A stretch of DNA of 64,000 nucleotides, from the NCBI RefSeq assembly GCF_007830455.1, contig NZ_VLLB01000001.1, positions 310,001 through 374,000 on the forward strand, read 5' to 3'. Below the pieces are notes generated by a model. It did not search any database and was not told where the DNA came from. It saw only the letters and a program-made list of their open reading frames with translations. This stretch comes from Pseudoduganella lurida. Its GTDB lineage: Bacteria; Pseudomonadota; Gammaproteobacteria; Burkholderiales; Burkholderiaceae_D. Position 1 is the stretch's first letter. The number at the start of each line of letters is the position of its first letter. A program made the position numbers and the translations under genes. This document shows, piece by piece, positions 27,026 to 33,533 of the stretch.

Positions 27026-27601
27026 ATGGGATTGTTCAAAAAAATCGCGGCGTTGCTGGGGGAGTCCAAGCCCATCGACGAGCTGATCAGGGCGTATCCG
27101 GCCTCGGCCCTGGAAGCGGCGCCCAGCCTCGCGGTGTTCCCGCCCAAACTGTTCCTGGGAGACCAGGACGTCCACGCCTACCGGACCGAATTCATGGTGA
27201 ACCTGGAGGACGCGACGCGCGTCGCAACGGCAATCTCCTCCGAGTTCGACTCAGTGTCTGACAGGGCATTTCAAGAGGGGTCCGCCAACAACGGTTCCAA
27301 GGCAGTGCATTTCTCCTTGAGGCCCGAATTTGGGGGAGCGGTGGCAACCATCGTAACGAACTCGGGCGCCTTGCTCGGCAAGATTGATGGGTTGGACCTG
27401 CACCCTTCCCCGCCCTGGATCGTCTTCCCCGAAATCGAACCGGAGACGGTGGGCAGCCTGCAGGGCTCGATCGAGTACTGGTGGGACTGGTTTTTCCTGC
27501 CGTATTGGCTGGCAGCAACCACGCAAGAGCGACTGCGCTATCTGGACCAATACAATGCCAGCCCACAATGGCGCGAATTCGTGACGCTGCACGCGCCCTG
27601 A
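27026..27601 (+). CDS. Hypothetical protein, sole cargo between tRNA-Val repeats
   Basis: A 191-aa product started at 27026 (MGLFKKIAALLGESKPIDEL), with GAGG nine bases upstream; a TTG at 26978 is possible but less likely. It is mostly soluble and mixed alpha/beta. One aromatic stretch stands out near the C-terminus (SIEYWWDWFFLPYWLAATTQ), perhaps a buried or membrane-touching helix. I do not recognise the family. It is the only gene between the displaced tRNA fragment and the intact tRNA, so it may be cargo of a very small integrated element; a stand-alone immunity protein is one guess. Confidence 0.55.
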   Translation: MGLFKKIAALLGESKPIDELIRAYPASALEAAPSLAVFPPKLFLGDQDVHAYRTEFMVNLEDATRVATAISSEFDSVSDRAFQEGSANNGSKAVHFSLRPEFGGAVATIVTNSGALLGKIDGLDLHPSPPWIVFPEIEPETVGSLQGSIEYWWDWFFLPYWLAATTQERLRYLDQYNASPQWREFVTLHAP

Positions 27602-27846
27602 GCATCAACTGGTATGTGAGTATCCTGCGCCCGCGAGGACCTGGGCCGCAGGAGTGCAGGCTGCCATCACAGCGCACGTTTCCACGCTGTTCCGGAGTCT
27701 CTACGATCGGATTGAGAGACCTCGTGCCTGGATTGAGAGACGTCGTGCCTGCGCACTAACGCGCGGTCGCAACCCAAATAGCGGACTCGAACACTCCGAA
27801 ACGCTCTTGTCGGACCCAACGAAATTCACCGCGGTCCGCCGCAATT

Positions 27847-27860
27847 TTCCGGACTTTCCC
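27847..27860. repeat. Sixth copy of the CCGGACTTT repeat, other side of the tRNA
   Basis: TTCCGGACTTTCCC, with the core at 27849-27857, matches the repeat array at 28222-28272 on the far side of tRNA-Val. The pair of locations resembles recombinase arm sites flanking a core. The rest of 27602-27881 has no recognisable gene. Confidence 0.5.
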
Positions 27861-27881
27861 CCATATTTTCCACGCAGAAAC

Positions 27882-27912
27882 AAAAAAGGCCTACAACGCG
27901 AGTTGTAAGCCT
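27882..27912 (-). terminator. Terminator of tRNA-Val
   Basis: On the leftward transcript AGGCTTACAAC pairs with GTTGTAGGCCT (27902-27912 with 27887-27897, one mismatch) around a four-base loop, followed by six U. It begins 20 bases past the tRNA 3' end. Confidence 0.85.
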
Positions 27913-27931
27913 CTGACTTCAAACGAATTTT

Positions 27932-28006
27932 TGGTGGGAAGTGCAAGTTTCGAACTTGCGACCCCTGCAGTGTGAATGCAGTGCTCTACCCCTGAGCTAA
28001 CCTCCC
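27932..28006 (-). tRNA. tRNA-Val (anticodon CAC)
   Basis: Read on the minus strand, the acceptor arms GGGAGGT and ACTTCCC pair (one G-U), the anticodon stem CTGCA/TGCAG encloses the loop TTCACAC (anticodon CAC, codon GUG), and the T arm GCAAG-TTCGAAA-CTTGC is intact. The CCA end is encoded (27932-27934). A terminator follows. It is the likely integration target of the neighbouring recombinase. Confidence 0.95.
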
Positions 28007-28221
28007 GAGATGCGTAATTGTAACGAAGTTCTTGCGGTAAGTCAAAATTTCTCGAACATCGCAAAAAGGTCGGTTTTTCGCCCTCTCCTATGAGAATGCG
28101 GCTAAAAGTGGTCAAAATCGATGCGCTTGAATAAGTCTCGTTAGCGCTCTTGCCACAAAGTTTATAAGTGCTAAAGGTTGACCAAAATCCAAGAAAGTCC
28201 AGCACTGTCCAGCAATAATCC

Positions 28222-28272
28222 CCGGACTTTCCCCGGAATTTCCGGACTTACCCCGGACTTTTCCCGGACTTT
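28222..28272. repeat. Five helically phased CCGGACTTT repeats upstream of the integrase
   Basis: Copies begin at 28222, 28233, 28242, 28253 and 28264, spaced 11, 9, 11 and 11 bases, so they fall on one face of the helix. Three are exact CCGGACTTT, one is CCGGACTTA and one CCGGAATTT. They lie between tRNA-Val and the integrase start (28333), as expected of recombinase arm-type sites or an autoregulatory operator. The rest of 28007-28332 is AT-rich and without a gene. Confidence 0.8.
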
Positions 28273-28332
28273 TTGTGCGGCAGAGTCCGATCGAAACCGC
28301 AGTCAGCTTTTCACCCATTTGGAGGCATCAAA

Positions 28333-29505
28333 ATGGTGCAAAGGATCGATACCGTGGCAAGCCGCGCCAAGCTTGCCGTACGAAAAGAGCCCTACTGGAG
28401 CCGCATTAGTGCCGGCGTCTCAGTCGGATTTCGAAAGGCCTCTGAAACGTCCGCCGGGCGATGGATCGCACGCCAGAGCCTGGATGACGGGCGCCGCATC
28501 GAGCACGCCCTTGGCACCCTCGAGGAATGGGCAGCGCACTTACGCTATGACAAAGCGGTCGAACTAGCTCGGGCTTTTGCCTCCCAGTTGCCCGAAGCGC
28601 GCGTGATTGCCGCTGACACCTTCACAGTGATGAACGCCTGTGACGCTTACGTGTCCCGTATCCGAGAAATGAAGGGCGACGGACCCGCGGACGAACTGCA
28701 GGCCCGCTACCAGCGATGGATTAACCTGGATCCCGTCGCTAATCAGCTATTAGCTAGATTGACCCGTGAACACATGGATGCCTTTCGTCGGCGTCTGGTG
28801 GCATCCCCCGTCAGATCGACAGGCAAGAAGATGCTGCGCAAGCGTTCGAAAGACACCGTGAATCGTGACCTCGCCGCGGTTCGTGCCGCCCTGAACAAAG
28901 CTCTCTCCGATCACCGGGTGGCGTCCGATTTCGCATGGAAGGAACCGCTAAAGGCTTTTCCTAACACCAGCCGACGGAGGACGCTCTACCTGGACCGTGA
29001 TCAAAGAAGGGCAATGATCGATAGCGCGCCAAACGATCTGGCCAAACTCCTGCGGGGCCTTTGCCTCCTGCCTCTGAGGCCTGGTGCGCTGGCCGCCCTG
29101 ACGATCGGCGCCTATGACGCACGCCTTCAAGTTCTCACTGTGGGACGGGACAAAAGTGGGCAGAATCGGTGTATCAAACTGCCACCAGCGGCAGCAGAGA
29201 TCTGTGCCGCAAAGGATTCTAATCTCTCGCCCACGTCTCCGCTATTCGCGCGTGCGGATGGTCGACGCTGGAACAAGGACGCCTGGAAGAAGCCAATCGC
29301 GAAAGCCGTCGCGCTCGCCCAATTGCCGCCCACTACAACTGCCTACACACTGCGCCACAGCGTCATCACTGATCTAGTTCATGATGGGCTCGACCTCCTC
29401 ACCGTGGCACAGATTAGTGGCACATCCGTGGCAATGATCGAAAAACACTACGGCCATCTACGGCCGAATGCAGCGATCAATGCTCTCGCGAAACTGGTCT
29501 TGTAA
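28333..29505 (+). CDS. Tyrosine recombinase (tRNA-associated integrase)
   Basis: Site-specific recombinase, probably acting at the adjacent tRNA-Val. The ATG at 28333 has GGAGG eight bases upstream (390 aa). An N-terminal arm-binding region and a core-binding domain (about 95-200) precede the catalytic domain (about 215-390). Catalytic residues visible are Arg249 (LLPLRPGALAAL), Arg341 (YTLRHSVITDL) and Tyr373 (EKHYGHL). The usual His of HxxR is Tyr338, and the usual Leu-Gly-His block is ISGTSVAMIEKHYGH, a variant I associate with a subset of proteobacterial integrases. No excisionase is seen nearby. Confidence 0.9.
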   Translation: MVQRIDTVASRAKLAVRKEPYWSRISAGVSVGFRKASETSAGRWIARQSLDDGRRIEHALGTLEEWAAHLRYDKAVELARAFASQLPEARVIAADTFTVMNACDAYVSRIREMKGDGPADELQARYQRWINLDPVANQLLARLTREHMDAFRRRLVASPVRSTGKKMLRKRSKDTVNRDLAAVRAALNKALSDHRVASDFAWKEPLKAFPNTSRRRTLYLDRDQRRAMIDSAPNDLAKLLRGLCLLPLRPGALAALTIGAYDARLQVLTVGRDKSGQNRCIKLPPAAAEICAAKDSNLSPTSPLFARADGRRWNKDAWKKPIAKAVALAQLPPTTTAYTLRHSVITDLVHDGLDLLTVAQISGTSVAMIEKHYGHLRPNAAINALAKLVL

Positions 29506-29755
29506 CGGTTCGGCGGACCGCAATCGTTCTACCGTTGATCATTCTAATCGATGGCGGTATTACGGTCTCGATGAGAACCGGCAACCGGGAGGCGGCATGC
29601 CGGGCTGCCCGCATCGCCATCTTGTGGGCGGCCCCGTGGCCCTCCTGGAAGTCACGACCGCATTTCCAGCTCATCCTTTTAACGCGCGGTGCCGCCGGAA
29701 GCGCTGCGCTGCCAGCATCGGTTCGCGCTACGAGGCAGCCCACATCACCGGCCAT

Positions 29756-30510
29756 TTATAGACTATTCCGGATGACATTCTTCTGAATTTTGCCAGTGGC
29801 CGTTTTCGGCAGCGCCCGGCAATACACCCGTTTCGGACACTTGAAATGTGCCAGATGGTCCCGGCAGAACGCGATCAGCTGCGCCTCGGTCACGAGCGCG
29901 CCCTCGCGTAGCTCGACCACGGCTACGGGTACCTCACCCCACTTCCCATCCGCGCTAGCAACCACGGCCACGGCGGCGACTTGAGGATGCGAGTGCAGCA
30001 CGTATTCAATTCCGACTGACGAAATATTCTCCGCCCGAAATGATGATGCCCTTGGAACGGTCCTTGATCTCGATGTAGCCATCGTGCTCTATCACCGCCA
30101 GGTCACCGGTCCAGAACCATTGTCCGGCCAACGCACAGTCGGTGACGACGGGATCATAGAGACATCCCATCAGCGTGATATCGCCGCGGGAGGCAATTTC
30201 CCCGATCGTCGTGCCGTCCGCGGGGACTGGCTCGGACAAGCCATCAATAGCACCGTCATATCCGTCTGCAGCGGATAGCGCATGCCTTGTCGAGAACTGA
30301 GATCAGCACGCTCGCTCACTTGGGGGGAGTGCCATTTCGGCTTGGCTTCGCAGCTTGCGGCAGGGCCGTAGATCTCGGTCAGCCCGTAGCAGTGCGTCAA
30401 ACACACGCCAATCGACTCCATGGAGCGCAATAGGTTCGATGAGGGTGTCGCCCAGCGATGATCGCCGCCGGAGATGGCTGGAACATGCTTTGCGTCGACG
30501 ACCTAATGCC
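29756..30510 (-). pseudogene. Decayed acyl-CoA synthetase (AMP-binding enzyme), C-terminal half
   Basis: Three consecutive reading frames on the minus strand carry successive parts of one medium-chain acyl-CoA ligase-like protein. These are CLTHCYGLTEIYGPAASCEA with RQGMRYPLQTDM (about 30510-30250), then EPVPADGTTIGEIASRG with WFWTGDLAVIEHDGYIEIKD and SKGIIISGGE (about 30245-30020), then HPQVAAVAVVASADGKWGE with PKTATGKIQKNVIR to the stop at 29756. Frameshifts fall near 30250 and 30020. The N-terminal half, including the P-loop-like motif, is absent. It is non-functional and beside the integrase, probably a casualty of insertion. The 29506-29755 gap shows no gene. Confidence 0.85.
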
Positions 30511-30639
30511 ATGAGTCACTCGCAGCTAAAAAAGCGCGCTCGAACAATCCTTCGCTCAGCGGGGCGGCGTGCCATTATGGATGACTTCGGGTGCGATTCA
30601 AGGATGGCAGGACAACGCTACCGTGCAGACGATAGCCGC

Positions 30640-31011
30640 TCAGGTGGCTTGGGTCCGGAATACCACCATCGTCACGAGCAACGCCAAAAAGATGCCTACA
30701 TTGATCTTCGGCTCGCGGTATTCATCAAAGTAGAAACCAAAACCGAGCCAGGCAACGGCGGCGAGTCCAAAAAATACAACCAGCCGCCAGTCGTCCAGTA
30801 ATGTCGCGGCGCGCCACGCGATCAGAAGCCCTACCATTCCGACGAGTACTTCGCTCATGGCATATGCGGTATGCATGCCGTAGTACAGCGTGGTCGGCAG
30901 GCCCGCGGTCCGCTTACCGCGCAGATGCTGCGCGACTACATCGATGATGAAGTGAAGAACGCCAATCAGCGTGAGCCAACCAAAGGGTAAATAGGCGAGC
31001 GTTTTGTACAT
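30640..31011 (-). CDS. Small integral membrane protein
   Basis: A 123-aa protein with four predicted helices: LPFGWLTLIGVLHFIIDVVA, VLVGMVGLLIAWRAATLL, LVVFFGLAAVAWLGFGFYF and VGIFLALLVTMVVF. His20 and Asp24 in helix 1 and an HTAY segment before helix 2 stand out. It follows the reductase gene by 51 bases in the same direction, so it may be the last gene of an AraC-reductase-membrane protein operon. I do not recognise a family. Confidence 0.6.
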   Translation of the reverse strand: MYKTLAYLPFGWLTLIGVLHFIIDVVAQHLRGKRTAGLPTTLYYGMHTAYAMSEVLVGMVGLLIAWRAATLLDDWRLVVFFGLAAVAWLGFGFYFDEYREPKINVGIFLALLVTMVVFRTQAT

Positions 31012-31062
31012 GGATTTCGTTCTCTCTCGTCAGTCGGCAGCGATACGTTCCGTGCTGACGTA

Positions 31063-32097
31063 TCAGGACTTGATCAAGCACTTCTCGACCATGCTGTTGG
31101 CCGCTGCCTCGATGGCTTCATGAGCCGTGCGGGGTTCCCAGCCGAGGATGCGTCGTGCTTTATCGTTGGACGTCCGCTTCGCATAACCGAGATCTGGAAC
31201 GATCGGGCGCAGTTCAGCTTTGAACCGCGCCGCGATGCGCAGGATGAAGTCAGGCACGGTGCGCGTCGGTACATGCACGCCGCGCTCGCCGAGCTCAGCT
31301 TTGACAATGGCAGCAATCTCTCTCATTGCGAGCGCGGGACCATTCGACAGCAGCAGCCTCTCTCCCGCGGCGTCCGCATGGGTCATCGCCAGGATATGCG
31401 CGCCGGCCACGTCACGCACATCGACGATCGGAATGAACAGGTTCGGCATTGCTGGCATGGCACCATCGAGCATGCGTTGAATCACTTGGTTTGCCCCTGA
31501 GATGTTCTTGCCAAGTACCGGTCCCATGACCGCTACCGGAAGCATACTCGTCAGTTCCAACAGACCGCCCGCCGAGGCGATAAAGTCCCATGCGGCGCGT
31601 TCGGCGAGGGTCTTGCTTTTACCGTAGGCATCGATGTCGGGACCGTCGAGTCTCGTCCAGTCATTCTCGGTAAACGTATGCTTGCTATGGGGGTGGCCCC
31701 AACTGACGGCATGGAAAGCTGACGTCAGGACGACGCGCTTGACGCCGGCATCACGGGCGGCGCGCAACACACGCAGGGTGCCTTCACGAGCGGGGATAAT
31801 CACGTCGTCTTCATGTTCGACATGCCCGGGCTGCACTGGCGATGCGACGTGCAGCACAGTGCCGATACCGGCGACGGCTTCCGCCCATCCCCCGTCCTGC
31901 AGCAGGTCGGCAGCAATGAAGCTCAGCCGGTCGCCGTGGACCATGCCACCCATCCCCAAGGCGCTGCGCACCGCTGCTTCGCCGGCAAGCGAACGGATGG
32001 TGCTACGCACATGATAGCCCTGCGCGAGGAGTTGCAGAATGCAGTGTCCGGCGATGAAACCGGAACCACCAGTGACGAGAATACGTTGCTGACTCAT
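31063..32097 (-). CDS. NAD(P)-dependent extended short-chain reductase (epimerase/DFR-like)
   Basis: A 344-aa extended SDR, close in layout to the dihydroflavonol-4-reductase/aldehyde reductase group. The nucleotide-binding motif is ILVTGGSGFIAGHCILQLL, followed by the strand-4 VLHVASPVQPGH and RVVLTSAFHAVSWG regions and the catalytic YGKSK (Tyr about 158, Lys about 162). A substrate-binding C-terminal half follows (NLFIPIVDVRDVAGAHILAM). It probably reduces an aldehyde or ketone in the cytoplasm. It overlaps the upstream AraC regulator gene by four bases, which suggests it is that regulator's main target. Confidence 0.85.
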   Translation of the reverse strand: MSQQRILVTGGSGFIAGHCILQLLAQGYHVRSTIRSLAGEAAVRSALGMGGMVHGDRLSFIAADLLQDGGWAEAVAGIGTVLHVASPVQPGHVEHEDDVIIPAREGTLRVLRAARDAGVKRVVLTSAFHAVSWGHPHSKHTFTENDWTRLDGPDIDAYGKSKTLAERAAWDFIASAGGLLELTSMLPVAVMGPVLGKNISGANQVIQRMLDGAMPAMPNLFIPIVDVRDVAGAHILAMTHADAAGERLLLSNGPALAMREIAAIVKAELGERGVHVPTRTVPDFILRIAARFKAELRPIVPDLGYAKRTSNDKARRILGWEPRTAHEAIEAAANSMVEKCLIKS

Positions 32098-33104
32098 TCG
32101 TGGGTTTCCCTGGTGATGGATGGTCGATTCATGGTCTGACCGTCACGCCAGCGCAGTGGCGTGGTCTGCTCCCACGTGCGAAAGGCACGCGCAAACGAAT
32201 TGGGCTCGGCGAATCCAAGCAGCATGCCGATGGCCACCACGTCCAGATCGGTGTGACGGAGCAAACGGCTCGCCATGATGCGGCGTACTTCGGCCAGCTG
32301 ACGTTGGAAACTGGTGCCGCATGCGTCGAGGCGGCGTTGGAGGGTGCGACTGCTCACGCCCAGTCTGCGGGCGATCTCGCCGATACCAGGAGGACGGCCC
32401 TCGCTCAGCTGCCGCGCAATGGCCACACGCAGGTCACCGACCAGCATCGACGCTCCGGCGTCCTCGGCAATCAATGTCTCGACGTTCGCCAGCACGTCTG
32501 CGAAAGCGCCTCCTTCGGCTGCCACGAACGGGACGTCGAGCGCGCTGCGTTCGAACACCATCGCATCATGCGTGGCGCCGAAAACGATGGGACATCCGAA
32601 GTGACTGCGCAACAGTTCCTGATCGGCAGGACGCCGCGCCAGTTCCAGCCTGACCGGCGCAATCCTCCCCCCGGAACCACGCCGCGCCAGTTCTTTCAGC
32701 GATGCCATGGTCGTATCGACGAGCAGGCGCGGCACGTCCCCTGTCGCCAGCAGCCACCGATAGCGCACAGTGGCTTCGTCGCCTTCCACCGCGAATTCGA
32801 CGAGTTCTGGACAGGTTTGGCGCTTGTATCGGGAAAGCGTGACGAGTGCCTGCCGAAAGTCGGGCGCGTGTAGCGAAACGATAGCGGCCACGGCATACCC
32901 CCGGGCGATCCCTTCCGCGCCGAAACGCATCCCCGCCGACCGATCCTCGAACAGGTCGTCGGCAGCTTGCCAAAGACGGAAAAAATCGTCTGTTTCCCAT
33001 GCATTGGATGGCGCTATACCGGCGCGCTCGCAAAGCGCCACGAGCGTCGTGGATAGCGCCGCAAGGCCATGGGGGGACAGAGAAAACACTTTTGCGCTGG
33101 TCAT
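32094..33104 (-). CDS. AraC-family transcriptional regulator
   Basis: A 336-aa regulator. The N-terminal 200 residues resemble the arabinose-binding-domain group found in OruR/ArgR-like AraC proteins (FRLWQAADDLFEDRSAGMRF and FRQALVTLSRYKRQTCPELV). The C-terminal DNA-binding domain has a first helix-turn-helix (IARRLGVSSRTLQRRL) and a second (VVAIGMLLGFAEPNSFARAF), ending near WEQTTPLRWR. It overlaps the reductase start (ATGA), so both are probably expressed together. The inducer is unknown. Confidence 0.88.
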   Translation of the reverse strand: MTSAKVFSLSPHGLAALSTTLVALCERAGIAPSNAWETDDFFRLWQAADDLFEDRSAGMRFGAEGIARGYAVAAIVSLHAPDFRQALVTLSRYKRQTCPELVEFAVEGDEATVRYRWLLATGDVPRLLVDTTMASLKELARRGSGGRIAPVRLELARRPADQELLRSHFGCPIVFGATHDAMVFERSALDVPFVAAEGGAFADVLANVETLIAEDAGASMLVGDLRVAIARQLSEGRPPGIGEIARRLGVSSRTLQRRLDACGTSFQRQLAEVRRIMASRLLRHTDLDVVAIGMLLGFAEPNSFARAFRTWEQTTPLRWRDGQTMNRPSITRETHE

Positions 33105-33533
33105 GATGGGAGGATAAGTGCTCCCCCCTACCCGAACAAATCAGATCGCGCCAAACAATGACCACTCAACCGGCCGTGATAGCATGGACTTGTGGAAACA
33201 TTAATCAAATCCCCCATCCTGGAGCTCGTGATGTTGAAGCTCCGGTTCCTGGGTGTGGCATCCGCGAGCATGCCGGGATGTGTTCCAATGCGATCACTGC
33301 ACATTGCGCCTGATGCCGCTGACGCCAGCATGGCCAGGCACGGATGCGGCGCATCTTCCAGCGCGATCCCGTGGCAGGCGTGGTCACCGGATTCATACGC
33401 CGCGGCGAGAACAGCGATACCGTGTACAGCCGATCTGGTAGTCGATAGACACCATGTCGGCCCGCCGCACCGGAGACATGCCGGAGTGTTGAGCGCGCCC
33501 CGCACTGGACCATCCGGGGCGCACAGCAGGACT
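33105..33533. other. Gap upstream of the AraC gene
   Basis: A 429-base stretch between the AraC start and the TonB receptor stop. I see no convincing gene; open frames here lack coding character. GCGCCCCG (33495-33502) and CGGGGCGC (33515-33522) could form a hairpin just past the TonB receptor stop, but no U-run follows, so termination is uncertain. Confidence 0.5.

Noticed and set aside
27621..27628. IncP-type nic site (TATCCTGC)
   Set aside because: The match is short, has no TraJ-type inverted repeat beside it, and lies 20 kb from the traKLM genes; probably chance.
28222..28272. CRISPR array
   Set aside because: The repeats are only 9-11 bp and contiguous, with no spacers and no cas genes; they look like protein-binding sites.
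33128..33505. 125-aa minus-strand frame upstream of the TonB receptor stop
   Set aside because: It has no ribosome-binding site, an irregular composition with many Cys/His/Met, and overlaps the AraC promoter region.
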